A DNA stretch of 64,000 nt, taken from the NCBI GenBank assembly GCA_963783175.1, contig CAWANG010000048.1:62001-126000 (forward strand), written 5' to 3'. This document shows, piece after piece, positions 17,508 through 26,358 of this stretch; within the stretch, counting starts at the first letter, position 1, and every line of letters starts with the position of its first letter. A program made the position numbers and the translations under genes. Origin of the DNA: Roseiarcus sp963783175 (GTDB lineage Bacteria; Pseudomonadota; Alphaproteobacteria; Rhizobiales; Beijerinckiaceae). Under the pieces are notes generated by a model. It was not told the origin of the DNA and did not search any database. It saw only the letters and a program-made list of their open reading frames with translations.

Positions 17508-18145
17508 TGATCCGCGGTTTGGGATTGCCCCGATGGAGCGGGCGCGCGTTCCTCGCCGACATTGGAGGCCTGGCGGCGATCGAACTGGCGCTCATCCTGC
17601 CGTTCGCCGCGATGCTGATGAGCCTCGTCGTTTACGGCGGCCAGGCCTATTGGGTGCAGCGCAAGGTGACGCTGGCCGCGACGACGGTCGCCAACATCTT
17701 CGCCCAGGCCAACAACACCAACACCTCCACGATCACCGCCGCCGAGCTCAGCCAGATTCTCGCCTATCCGAACCTGATCCTTTACCCCTATAGCAGCGCA
17801 GGCGTTGAGGTCGAAGTCTCGCAATTGCTGGTCACCGTCAACAACGGAACCGCAACCGGCACGGTCTGCGGCAGCTGGGCGAACGCCAACGGCACGCCGC
17901 GTACGACCGGCCAGCAATTGTCGGTTGATCCGTCGATCGCCGCCGCCTTTTCCGGCTCGAGCAACAATAACAATCCCGCTTGCGGCGGTATCCCTGCCAA
18001 TACTGTGCCCACCAATTACGTCATTCTCGGCGAGGTGCAGTATCCGTTCCAGCCGACCGGAATTTATTTCGCGGTCAGCACGATGACGCTGCACGACTCG
18101 ATCATTATGATCCCGCGCGTCGCGAGCCCGATCACGGTGCAGTGA
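17507..18145 (+). CDS. Second TadE/TadG-like pilus protein
   Basis: A 212-aa partner of the preceding TadE. The N-terminal helix has GGLAAIELALILPFAAMLMSLVVYGGQAY in pieces, with the conserved Glu and the following WVQRKVTLAATTVANIFAQ. The C-terminal periplasmic domain is Asn/Thr-rich with two Cys (GTVCGSW, NPACGGIP). ATG 17507 shares its A with the preceding TGA, which fixes the start; the frame upstream of it is a shadow of the TadE gene. No pilin, prepilin peptidase, secretin or TadA ATPase is nearby. Confidence 0.87.
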   Translation: MIRGLGLPRWSGRAFLADIGGLAAIELALILPFAAMLMSLVVYGGQAYWVQRKVTLAATTVANIFAQANNTNTSTITAAELSQILAYPNLILYPYSSAGVEVEVSQLLVTVNNGTATGTVCGSWANANGTPRTTGQQLSVDPSIAAAFSGSSNNNNPACGGIPANTVPTNYVILGEVQYPFQPTGIYFAVSTMTLHDSIIMIPRVASPITVQ

Positions 18146-18321
18146 GGGCGAGCGCCGCGGAGCGGATTTTGCGACGAATTGATGACCTGCCTGCCAAGCC
18201 TTGATGGCTGCTCCGTCGTCGCATGGGCGACAACCTGCTCTTTCAGAATTCGCCGAGAGTTCGGTTCTCGATACGGAGCGTGATCCTCGAAAAAAGTGAA
18301 AACCGAACCGCGAAGTTCGGA

Positions 18322-19629
18322 CTAATGGGGCACGAAGGGAATGAGGCCCGCCAGAGCGCCCACCGCGCCCACCGCGTTATTGAAGGCATGCACCACAGGA
18401 TTTGGACTTGGACTGGGCTGCAGGGCCGCTGATTGCGCTGACGGGGGCGCCTGCGCCTCGGCCGGGGCTTGTTGCACAGCCTTGAGCGTCTTTGCTCCCT
18501 TCTCGGGGTTCACGGACGCCGTGCGCCGAAGTGGCTCGCTCGGCGCCTCCGCATGAACCAAGGGGCCGTTCGCGTCAGCCTTGGCGACCACAACGTGGGC
18601 GGCCGATTTATTTGAAAGCTTAGTGGGCAAATCAAGTTTTGGCGTCGACCGCTGCCCAACCCCAGCCGTCTCGATCGCGGCCTTCGGCACAGGCCTGACA
18701 GGCGGCAGTGGCGTATCGCTTGCCTGAACAGCCGCGCCCGGGTTCGTCGCTGTGGGGGCTGTCATCGCCATCTGCGGGTCGGGCGGAAGCGAAGTCGGGT
18801 CGGGCGGAAGCGAAATCGTAGGCACTGGCTTGGGATCAAGAGATTGCGACGCCATTGAGGGAGAGGCCGCGATTGGCGCCGCTGCGGCTGGCGCACTCAC
18901 CGACGCCGCGAGCGGCTTTCCGGCGGACGCATCGGCCGTCGGTTGGGCCACGCCGACTATTGTCGGCCCCACGTCTGCCGATGGCGGCGGATTATCGAGT
19001 GACACGCGACCATTCAGGTCGATTGGCTGGTCTCCGGGACTGATGACCTTGCCCTGGGCCGGCTGCGCGACAGCTCTTGGAAGGGTCGCCCCCGTGTCAC
19101 TCGAAGTCGGGACGGGCAAATTGCCTTCCGGCTGCACCGGGGTCGGGCTCTGCGCTGCGGCGATAAGTAGCCCTGCCTTTGGCGGTCCCTGCTCAACTCG
19201 TTCAAGCCAGAAGATCGAGCCAATTCCGGCCGCGCCGGCAAGGACGAGCGCCGAAGCCTTAAATGTCCAGGCCCCGGAACGTCGTCCCCTCGCCAAATCG
19301 ATTCCGTTCGGATCTTTCGAATATGAGTTGTCGGGTTCGGGGGCTCGCGGCGGGTCGACTCGGACGACGCCAGTCTCACTCGGCTTGCTCGACCATACCT
19401 CGACAGACGGGTGCAGCGCCCTCATTTCGAGTGATTGGACCCGCTCCATCTCCGCCGGCTTCGGCTTCGGCTCCGGCACGGTCTCGGCAGGCGGCGCCGA
19501 ACCCTCCGGCGCCAGCCCCGAGGATTCGACAAGTCGCACCAATTCGGCCAGCATTTCCTCAGCGTTTGCTAGTTGGCTGCCGGGGGCGTCCGACTGGCGC
19601 CCTATTCCATTGAGATTGCTTTCTGCCAC
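18322..19629 (-). CDS. Pro/Ala-rich single-pass membrane protein of unknown function
   Basis: A 435-aa protein with one membrane segment (about 121-142, TFKASALVLAGAAGIGSIFW) following a basic stretch (ARGRRSG), so the N-terminal 120 residues should be cytoplasmic and the long Pro/Ala/Ser-rich remainder periplasmic. The short repeat LPPDP occurs twice in tandem near the middle. The C-terminus is a hydrophobic patch (VVHAFNNAVGAVGALAGLIPFVPH). The architecture resembles TonB-like or SPOR-less envelope linker proteins, but no domain is recognised. It lies between the TadE pair and the TadG-like gene, on the TadG strand. Confidence 0.72.
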   Translation of the reverse strand: MAESNLNGIGRQSDAPGSQLANAEEMLAELVRLVESSGLAPEGSAPPAETVPEPKPKPAEMERVQSLEMRALHPSVEVWSSKPSETGVVRVDPPRAPEPDNSYSKDPNGIDLARGRRSGAWTFKASALVLAGAAGIGSIFWLERVEQGPPKAGLLIAAAQSPTPVQPEGNLPVPTSSDTGATLPRAVAQPAQGKVISPGDQPIDLNGRVSLDNPPPSADVGPTIVGVAQPTADASAGKPLAASVSAPAAAAPIAASPSMASQSLDPKPVPTISLPPDPTSLPPDPQMAMTAPTATNPGAAVQASDTPLPPVRPVPKAAIETAGVGQRSTPKLDLPTKLSNKSAAHVVVAKADANGPLVHAEAPSEPLRRTASVNPEKGAKTLKAVQQAPAEAQAPPSAQSAALQPSPSPNPVVHAFNNAVGAVGALAGLIPFVPH

Positions 19630-19729
19630 TCGTATCCTCGAAACGCTTTTCGGACGTGGATCGCGTTCGGCCGCGCCTCATGCGCGCTGTAGAAGGCAAA
19701 ACCAAGGCCGACAACAGAGCGAGCGCTCG

Positions 19730-20548
19730 TCACCGCCCCGCGAGAAACCCCAGAATCTCGCGCGCGAACGCTCCCGGATTCTCGACATTGGACCCATGGG
19801 AGGCCTTGGGGATCACGGCGCGCCGCACGTCCCCAATCGCCGTCTCAAGTCCGTCCAGGATGCGGTGGAACGAGGCCGGGGACCGTTCGCCGGCTATCAG
19901 CAGCGTCGGCGCACGGATCGCCTCGGCGTTGGCGCGCGCGAGGGGCGCGCGTTGCTCCTTGATCTGGCCAATGAGGGTCTGGGCGTTGTCGCGACGCATC
20001 AGCTTTTGCGGTTCCGGCATCCGTTCCCAAACCCCCGGGCCGGAAGTGACGTCAACTACAGTCTTGAGACCCTCGTCGATCTCGCCCCTCCGGATGCTCT
20101 CGGCCGCCTTGGCGTAGAGCGGACCAAGGGCGATCAGCGGTTCGCCCGGCGGCAGCCGCGCTTCGAGGTCGGGCGCCAGCACGCCGCCAGGCTCCACGAG
20201 GGTCAGCGTGCGAACAAGATCGGGGAAATTCTGCGCGACGCGGATGGCGATATGCCCGCCGCGCGAATGGCCGAGCAGGTGGACGGGCCCGGCTTCGAGC
20301 GCCGAGATGAAGTTCGCCACGTCCGCGGTGTGCTGCTGCACGGTGAAATCGTCGCCTTCGCCGTCCCAATGTTCGGGCCAGCAATGCCTGAGGCTCAAGG
20401 CAATCGTCCGGTAATGCGCCCCAAACGGCGCCATCTGCCCGGTCCAATGGCGGTGGTCGCAGAGCGTGCCATGCACGAAAACCAAGGGCGCGCCGGCGCC
20501 GCGCTCGACGAACGCCATATCGTAGCCGTTCACCCGTAGAGTCGGCAT
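19730..20548 (-). CDS. Alpha/beta-hydrolase
   Basis: A soluble alpha/beta-hydrolase of 272 aa (298 if GTG/ATG 20626 is used). The oxyanion region is LVFVHGTLCDHRHW, the nucleophile elbow GHSRGG (Ser in LLGHSRGGHIAI), the acid LLIAGERSP and the catalytic His in PKASHGSNVENP. It resembles the MhpC/haloperoxidase-like esterase group; the substrate is unknown. ATG 20548 (MPTLRVNGYDMAFVERG) matches the usual family start, and the 26 residues before it look unconserved. Confidence 0.85.
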   Translation of the reverse strand: MPTLRVNGYDMAFVERGAGAPLVFVHGTLCDHRHWTGQMAPFGAHYRTIALSLRHCWPEHWDGEGDDFTVQQHTADVANFISALEAGPVHLLGHSRGGHIAIRVAQNFPDLVRTLTLVEPGGVLAPDLEARLPPGEPLIALGPLYAKAAESIRRGEIDEGLKTVVDVTSGPGVWERMPEPQKLMRRDNAQTLIGQIKEQRAPLARANAEAIRAPTLLIAGERSPASFHRILDGLETAIGDVRRAVIPKASHGSNVENPGAFAREILGFLAGR

Positions 20549-20836
20549 CGGCGCTTCGCCTTGGGACAGAATCGGATCGCCCCGCCACGGCCGCAGGGCG
20601 TCACGGACGTCCTCGCCATTTGGCATTCAAGCGATGAATTGTCGATGGCCCGCCGCGCGGCCCACGACCGGCGCAATGGGGGTCGAGTCCGCTTTCCGAT
20701 TTTTAGAATCCATGTTATCATTCCGATGTTTTCAGAAATCGATCCCCTCGGCGAGCGGACTAAACGGGAGAGAAATAACGCTGCCGGCCGGGCTTCCGCC
20801 AGATCGTCGGCGAGGCGCGAAAAGAGACAAGAAAAT

Positions 20837-20874
20837 CCAAGGAAATCCAGGAGCTTTTTCCTGGATTTCCTTGG
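20837..20874. repeat. Perfect 16-bp hairpin, member of a dispersed AT-rich repeat
   Basis: Arms CCAAGGAAATCCAGGA and TCCTGGATTTCCTTGG are exact reverse complements around a 6-base loop (GCTTTT). It lies between two gene starts/ends where transcription from the TadG-like gene ends, so it could act as a terminator. The same words (AAATCCAAG / CTTGGATTT) recur at 58.56 kb and 30.9 kb. Confidence 0.85.
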
Positions 20875-20877
20875 CGG

Positions 20878-20941
20878 GGCTTTGCGGAATTTGGCCTGGC
20901 TTTGCTGAATTTGAGCCCGGCTTTGGTGAATTCGGTCCCCC
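20878..20941. repeat. Three tandem ~21-bp repeats GGCTTTGNNGAATTTGG
   Basis: Three consecutive units of 20-21 bp begin GGCTTTGCGGAATTTG, GGCTTTGCTGAATTTG and GGCTTTGGTGAATTCG. They directly follow the hairpin at 20837-20874. The copy at 58.6 kb has the same unit (GGCTTTGCTCGATTTGG) after its own hairpin, so hairpin plus tandem units form one element. Confidence 0.75.
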
Positions 20942-20950
20942 GGGCGGCCG

Positions 20951-22462
20951 CTACTGGGTCAGGTGCCCCGATTTGGTCACCGCGGCGAACAGCGCCGCCA
21001 GATCCTGTCCGAGGTTCGTGGAGTCCAGTCCGGCGTCATAGAACAGCCCAGGCGACGCGCACGCTTGCAGGGCGGAGGCGATGTCGGGCTGGAACGGGGC
21101 GATATGGGTCTCATACCAGCTGTTGGCCGTCACGGCGAGATAGTCGGTATAGAGGATCGCAATCTGGATGCCGCGGTTCTTGATTTTGGTGCACCAGTTT
21201 GTTCCCACTGCGTTGCCATAAGGGGCCGAGCTCGGGTCGCCGGCCAGGTCATTGATTGTCTGCTCCAGACGGTCGCCCCCGCTCTCTTCGTCCTCGACGC
21301 CGTCGGTGACGATGAACAGCACTTCCTGCGGCGTATCGCCGCTCTCGTTGGTGCCGTTGCCGGGATTGGGGATGTAGCTTGCCTGGCTGAGATCGCCGAG
21401 GGCGTTGTCATAGTTGGTGGCGACGTCGCCCCCCGGAGACGTGGTACTCGAAGAGCAGGCGGAGTTGGCGCAATCATTGTTGTTCGAATACATCTCCATC
21501 ACGCCGAAATTGGCGGAAGCGGTGGTCCAATTGCTGATGTAGCTCTTGGTCAACGGCATGAGCTGGGTGAGGCCGATCGACCACAGCGAGTCCATCGAAT
21601 AGATCGAAAACCGATAATTCGGCGGGGTCGCGAATACCGTAGACTGCGCGGTCGTCGATGCGGTCTGAAGCAGAGTCGAGATGCCGCTGTTCAACTCGTC
21701 GAGGCGCAACGTGATGTTGTTGTTGCGCGCAAGCGCATAGTTGTCGATCTGCGTGCCGTGTTTCGTTGCACAATAGTTGCTGCCCGCCGTCGTCGATGGC
21801 GGAGGAGCGCTAAGGGTCGGTGTCGTCCCGTCCGTGCAGGGGTTGCCTTCCGTGTCGGAGTTCGCGTTGGTGCTGGCCTGGTGGCAGGCGAAGGCGCAGC
21901 CTCCGCTAATCTCTTTCGTCGTCAGGTTCTGCATCTGGGTGATGCCGGCCTGCGTCGCCGGTAGCGACATCGAGGGCGAGTTGTCGAGCAGGACGTAAAA
22001 GTCGATGTTGGGCGGAATCTGCGCGCTCGCGTCCGAGACGCCTCCAACCGGCAACGCGCTTACTCCCAGCACCTGGGCGAAGATCGTGTTCACCGAGGTC
22101 GAATAGTTGACTGCGACATTGCGCACGAGCGCCGTTGAACCCGTGGTGACGGTGACCGTCACCTGGGTCGCGCCGGGGGTCAGACCCGAGATCCCATCGG
22201 TCAGGCCGTCGAACATCGACACGGCGGCGGCCTGGGCCACCGTTGCGCTTTGCTGCAGCATCGCCGGGGTCAAGGCGGCGAGCGCGGCGGCGTCGGCCGC
22301 GGCGTTCAATTTCGTGCGAATCTGCGCCGCCCGGCCGTAATCGACCGCCGCTCCGGCCCCGAACACCAGAACCGGCGCCACCAGCGCGTACATCATCGAG
22401 ACATTGCCGCAGCGACTGCGCAACAGCCGAGTAAGACCAAGTGTCAACACGGGTAAGCCCAC
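20951..22462 (-). CDS. TadG-like pilus protein with von Willebrand A domain
   Basis: A 503-aa membrane-anchored protein. The N-terminal TadE/G helix (about 19-45, CGNVSMMYALVAPVLVFGAG) is followed by the family's DYGRAAQIRTKLNAAADAAALAAL. A vWA domain begins near residue 153 with an intact MIDAS start DNSPSMS (160-166); later GDTPQEVLFIVTDGVED carries the second acidic motif. Several Cys (CAFACHQ, CTDG, YCATKHG, CANSACSSS) suggest disulphides outside the cytoplasm. It probably mediates metal-dependent adhesion or assembly of a Flp pilus. The start is a GTG with a weak ribosome site, so the N-terminus is uncertain by a few residues. Confidence 0.88.
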   Translation of the reverse strand: MGLPVLTLGLTRLLRSRCGNVSMMYALVAPVLVFGAGAAVDYGRAAQIRTKLNAAADAAALAALTPAMLQQSATVAQAAAVSMFDGLTDGISGLTPGATQVTVTVTTGSTALVRNVAVNYSTSVNTIFAQVLGVSALPVGGVSDASAQIPPNIDFYVLLDNSPSMSLPATQAGITQMQNLTTKEISGGCAFACHQASTNANSDTEGNPCTDGTTPTLSAPPPSTTAGSNYCATKHGTQIDNYALARNNNITLRLDELNSGISTLLQTASTTAQSTVFATPPNYRFSIYSMDSLWSIGLTQLMPLTKSYISNWTTASANFGVMEMYSNNNDCANSACSSSTTSPGGDVATNYDNALGDLSQASYIPNPGNGTNESGDTPQEVLFIVTDGVEDEESGGDRLEQTINDLAGDPSSAPYGNAVGTNWCTKIKNRGIQIAILYTDYLAVTANSWYETHIAPFQPDIASALQACASPGLFYDAGLDSTNLGQDLAALFAAVTKSGHLTQ

Positions 22463-22899
22463 AGTTTTCGAGGCTCGCGACTTCGACGAGACCGCGCGCG
22501 CGCCCCGGGTGAAAAACTTCGGTCATCAAACAATGGGCGGGTTTATGTCTCACTAACAGGGTTTGTACGATTTGCCGAAATGCTAAAGATTTTGCGCGCC
22601 GCCATACGGCTTTTTTCGCATTGCGTTAGGTCAAGTATTCGGCTCGCCCAGGGTATACGTTCGCGGACTCTCGGCGGGCGGTCTTGGCCATTCGGCGCGC
22701 AACGCTTCCTGGCAAAAACCCACAGATTTCATGGTATCCGGCGATACGAAGACTTTTCGCGGCAAGGCCTCGGGCGATGCGCAGCCGGTTTGCCAAAGTC
22801 GCCGAACTCGGGCAAACTTCGCGAGCGAGCGACCGCGGAGCATTGCGACCTGTGCTAATCGGGGAGTAACGTTGATGAACGGTGGCTTCCGGGGAAGTT
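22463..22899. other. Divergent intergenic region, no gene seen
   Basis: A 437-bp spacer between the TadG-like gene (minus) and the first glycosyltransferase (plus). Several short frames overlap here on both strands, none with a ribosome site or recognisable product. It must contain both promoters; I could not place a -10/-35 pair with confidence. Confidence 0.4.
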
Positions 22900-23952
22900 A
22901 TGAAACTGGGCCTGCTTTCCAACGCTTCGCTTAATCCGAGCGTCTACTGGACGACGCTCCTGCCGCCGCTTTTCTCCGGGCTAGCCGAACAGCCCGGCGT
23001 TCGGACGATTTCTCCTCCCCCGCTCGCGTGGGGACGGCGCAAAGAGTGGGGAGAGCTTCGATCTCAGCTGAAGGCCTGCGACACACTATTCTGGATTCAG
23101 CTCGGCTCGCGCCCCCTCGGCGCTATTCACGCTGCCTCGTATCTGAACTTGCGGGTTCGCCGTTCCAATTTCGTCCTCGACGCGTGGAAGCCATCGCTGA
23201 CAAAGATCGGCATTGTCGCGACGGCCGAGCGCCTCAATCCCTGCTTCATCGCTTACCGCGAAGCGAAGGATGAACTCGAGCGTCGATTTCCGCTGGCGAA
23301 ATTTGTCTGGCTGCCGTTTGGCGCCCACACGGACATTTTCTATCCTCGCAAGGAGGAGAAGTCGGTGTTCGCGTTTTGGATGGGCCGCCGTCACGAGCCT
23401 CTGCATCGGGCGCTGCTGGCGTATTGCGAAGCGCGCGGTCTGCGCTACGTCTATTCGAAAGACGGCGGATTGACCACGGAGGAGCTCGGACGACTGACCT
23501 CGAACGCCCGGTACTTCGTCGCCACGCCGCCCGATCTCGACAACGCCGGCCGCACCGGGGGGTTCAGTCCGCTGGTGATGCGGTATTTTGAAGGCCTGGC
23601 GGCAGGAACGCGCCTGCTCGGGGTCTTGCCCCGAAGCGGCGAATATGAGGCGATCCTGCCGACCGACGCGTTTTGTCAGGTGTCGCCGGACGGTTCAGAC
23701 CTAGCCGAACGCCTCGACGAGGATCGCAGTAACCCGAACAACCAGCGCATCGTGGACGCCGCCAGCGAATTCGTGCGCCAACATCATTCCTGGCGACGGC
23801 GGGGGGAGCAAGTTTTCAACCTTCTCGCCAACGGCGCTGCAATCGATCTTCGCTCGATGCAGAATGAGCCCCAGCTCACTCGCCTTGCCACCCGCGTCGC
23901 CTTGCCGCAAAACTTGCCGCATGAGTTGAGGACAACCGAGCGGTTTGGCTGA
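22900..23952 (+). CDS. Glycosyltransferase-like protein (CgeB/YkvP-type, GT-B fold)
   Basis: A 350-aa protein resembling the spore-coat CgeB/YkvP glycosyltransferase-like group. Features are the N-terminal MKLGLLSNASLNPSVYWTTLL, a central FVWLPFGAHTDIFYPRKEEK (the CgeB PxGxDxxxFxP-like turn), FWMGRRHEPLHRALL, and a C-terminal nucleotide-sugar region with GGFSPLVMRYFEGLAAGTRLLGVLP, typical of GT-B retaining enzymes. Donor and acceptor are unknown. GTG 22882 would add six residues; ATG 22900 is preferred. It starts the surface-sugar locus and is followed by a GT2 enzyme 99 bp later. Confidence 0.75.
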   Translation: MKLGLLSNASLNPSVYWTTLLPPLFSGLAEQPGVRTISPPPLAWGRRKEWGELRSQLKACDTLFWIQLGSRPLGAIHAASYLNLRVRRSNFVLDAWKPSLTKIGIVATAERLNPCFIAYREAKDELERRFPLAKFVWLPFGAHTDIFYPRKEEKSVFAFWMGRRHEPLHRALLAYCEARGLRYVYSKDGGLTTEELGRLTSNARYFVATPPDLDNAGRTGGFSPLVMRYFEGLAAGTRLLGVLPRSGEYEAILPTDAFCQVSPDGSDLAERLDEDRSNPNNQRIVDAASEFVRQHHSWRRRGEQVFNLLANGAAIDLRSMQNEPQLTRLATRVALPQNLPHELRTTERFG

Positions 23953-24051
23953 TCCGAGCACGCCGGAATCGGCCCCCGGCCCGTTGCAAAACAGAGAATC
24001 CTGCTTGATTGCGTATGATGTCAGCCGGACAACGGACCGCCCGCGCCTGTC

Positions 24052-24984
24052 ATGACGCTCGGCGAGACCAAACGCGCCAACCCGCTCGACGCGCGCGCAA
24101 AGCCGGCAGGCTTTGGCCTCGTCTCGGTGATCGTTCCTCACCTCAACGATTACAACAATCTGGACGCGTGCTTGACGCTGCTCGGCGAGCAGAGCTTTCC
24201 GAGCGGCCGCACCGAAATCATCGTCGCGGATAATGGCAGTTCGCGCGGGCTCGACGCCGTGCGTCGGATCGTGGGAACCCGCGGCCAGGTCGTCGAGGTC
24301 GCCGAACGCGGCGCGGGCCCGGCCCGCAATGCCGGGGTTCGCGTATCGCGCGGGGATGCGCTCGCATTCATCGACAGCGACTGCCGGCCGGACCGGCGCT
24401 GGCTCGAGGAGGGCCTCGCCGAATTGCGGTCGGCGGATTTCGTCGGCGGGCGAATCGACATCCTGGTTGGGGATCCGCGACGGATGACGGCCGCCGAGGC
24501 CTTTGAGAGCGTCTTCGCTTTCCGGAACGACCGGTACGTCAAGGATCTCAACTTCACGGTCACCGCCTCGATGTTCGTGTGGCGTTCAGTTTTCGACGCG
24601 GTCGGCGGCTTCGAGAACGGCATCTCGGAGGATCTGGATTGGTGCCGCCGGGCGCGGTTCAAGGGTTTTCGCATTGGCTTTGCGCCGAACTCGATCGTCG
24701 GTCATCCCGCCCGCCGGACCATGCCGGAACTGAAGCGCAAATGGCGGCGGCTGACGCTCGAATGGTGCGAATTGGCCCGACGCGACCGCAGGGGCCCCAT
24801 CTTCATGTTGCTCCACGCGTGGGCGGTCCTTTTATCGATCGGGCCGCATGCGCTGTCCGCTATGACTTCCGACCGCCTCAGCGGAATGCGAAATCGCATC
24901 ATGGCGATCGGCGCGCTGGCGCGGATCCGAGGTTATCGGTTCGTGGTCGCGCACCGGGCTGTACTCCGCTTACCAGAAAAGTGA
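24052..24984 (+). CDS. Family 2 glycosyltransferase
   Basis: A 310-aa GT-A inverting glycosyltransferase. Family landmarks are VSVIVPHLNDYNNLDACL, EIIVADNGSSRGLD, GAGPARNAGVRVSRGDALAFIDSDC (the metal-binding DSD) and GGFENGISEDLDWCRRARFKGF (the ED acceptor/base motif). The C-terminal part (about 245-275, FMLLHAWAVLLSIGPHAL) is hydrophobic and probably membrane-associated. It probably adds a sugar to a lipid-linked or polysaccharide acceptor at the inner face of the membrane. A single upstream ATG at 24052 is adopted. Confidence 0.9.
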   Translation: MTLGETKRANPLDARAKPAGFGLVSVIVPHLNDYNNLDACLTLLGEQSFPSGRTEIIVADNGSSRGLDAVRRIVGTRGQVVEVAERGAGPARNAGVRVSRGDALAFIDSDCRPDRRWLEEGLAELRSADFVGGRIDILVGDPRRMTAAEAFESVFAFRNDRYVKDLNFTVTASMFVWRSVFDAVGGFENGISEDLDWCRRARFKGFRIGFAPNSIVGHPARRTMPELKRKWRRLTLEWCELARRDRRGPIFMLLHAWAVLLSIGPHALSAMTSDRLSGMRNRIMAIGALARIRGYRFVVAHRAVLRLPEK

Positions 24985-25306
24985 AAACAGCGGCCCTCGC
25001 TTTATAAACCTTCAGGCAATATAAACCCTACAGCCAATTGCCTATTTTACCAATCGCTCGCGAAACCTTTCGCGGTTCCGCAATTGTGCAGACTGGACCC
25101 TTCGGTTTCACCATGTTATGACCGTCGGGCAATAATCGCCATTACGTTGTGATATGAGTGGTTGCGATTTCTAGCTGCTCCTTGCAGCTCGCGAGATCGC
25201 CCGACCTCGTCATGCGTCAACGGTGGGTGGGGTCGACGAATTTCGGGAGGGGATCGCAAAAGCACTTTGGATTCCGGTCTTTGGCTTTAGGTGAGAAACG
25301 GCTTCA
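24985..25306. other. AT-rich intergenic region with a small hairpin
   Basis: A 322-bp region with clearly lower GC than its neighbours (TTTATAAACC, CAATATAAACCC). A short perfect hairpin, CGCGAAA-CC-TTTCGCG at 25059-25074, may be the end of the glycosyltransferase transcript. The promoter of the following heptose-kinase operon should lie in 25100-25290. No gene is seen. Confidence 0.5.
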
Positions 25307-26299
25307 GTGATCAATATCTCCCGATCACCGCTCCGGATTAGTTTTTTCGGGGGCGGAACCGACTACCCAACGTATTTCAATCATCATCCCGGCGCCGTGC
25401 TCGGCGCCTCCATCGATAAGTATATCTATACGATCGCGCTGCCGATGGCAGGCTTTGCGGAAAACAGATATCGTATAACCTACCGAATCGTTGAGGGCGT
25501 CGATCGCGTCGAAGATATAAAGCACAATGTCATTCGCGCCACGCTGCTTGACATGGGTTATGATAAACCTCTTAACGTCGCCATTATTTCTGATATACCC
25601 GGAAATTCCGGATTGGGGAGTTCGTCATCCTTTACCGTTGGCTTCATAGCGCTCATGGAATATCTGAGCGGTCGCTCGATTACAAAATTCGATCTTTTTA
25701 AGCGCGCAGTTCGTACGGAGCGTGATCTCCTCAAGGAAAACGTGGGCATACAGGATCAAATCCACGCTGCTTTCGGCGGACTTAATCTTTATCAATTTCA
25801 AAGGGATGAGTTGACGATCCGTCCAGCGCAGATGGCGACCGAATGCCGCAATGCGCTCGATCGGTCCCTCTGCCTCATCTACACCGGCATTCAGCGTCAC
25901 GCATCGACCGCCGTGCAGGAACAGTTGAAGAATACTGAGGAAAAGACAAATCACAAAGATCTTTCGCACCTGGTCAAGCTTTGCCACCAAGGACTCGCGC
26001 TGCTGGAAGGAAGAGACCCCGAATCCATGCTTCGCGAACTTGGGGAGCTTGTCAGCGAAGGTTGGGAGACAAAGCGGAGGCTCTCGACCGCTGTCACGTT
26101 GCCCCAGATTGACGCAACCTACGACGAAGCGATGCGTCTCGGCGCGTATGGCGGCAAACTGTGCGGCGCAGGGGGTGGCGGTTTCTTGCTGTTCATGGCG
26201 CCTGATCACGTTCAGGCAAAATTTGTCGAGACGTTCGGACCAAAGAGCTTTGTTAAGATTTCCTTGGAGGATCAAGGGGCAGCCATCATCAACAGATAA
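25307..26299 (+). CDS. hddA: GHMP-family sugar kinase, probable D-glycero-D-manno-heptose 7-phosphate kinase
   Basis: A 330-aa GHMP kinase. Motif 1 is RSPLRISFFGGGTDYP (residues 6-21, diagnostic of the HddA/FKP-kinase-like branch), the ATP loop is PGNSGLGSSSS (98-108) and the C-terminal motif 3 is GGKLCGAGGGGFLLF. HddA phosphorylates D-glycero-alpha-D-manno-heptose 7-phosphate at O1 on the way to GDP-heptose. The gene starts with GTG 25307 behind AGGTGAG. Its GC content is visibly lower than the flanking genes, suggesting transfer. Following genes fit the same pathway. A fucokinase-like role is the main alternative. Confidence 0.82.
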   Translation: MINISRSPLRISFFGGGTDYPTYFNHHPGAVLGASIDKYIYTIALPMAGFAENRYRITYRIVEGVDRVEDIKHNVIRATLLDMGYDKPLNVAIISDIPGNSGLGSSSSFTVGFIALMEYLSGRSITKFDLFKRAVRTERDLLKENVGIQDQIHAAFGGLNLYQFQRDELTIRPAQMATECRNALDRSLCLIYTGIQRHASTAVQEQLKNTEEKTNHKDLSHLVKLCHQGLALLEGRDPESMLRELGELVSEGWETKRRLSTAVTLPQIDATYDEAMRLGAYGGKLCGAGGGGFLLFMAPDHVQAKFVETFGPKSFVKISLEDQGAAIINR

Positions 26300-26358
26300 T
26301 ATTGAAGATATTTTGCCACCTTGCCCACGAGCCTCCCTTCATCGGAACGAGAGAAAAG

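Noticed and set aside
18752..20539. A 595-codon plus-strand frame
   Set aside because: Antisense to the Pro-rich protein and the hydrolase, spanning both; the minus-strand genes have motifs.
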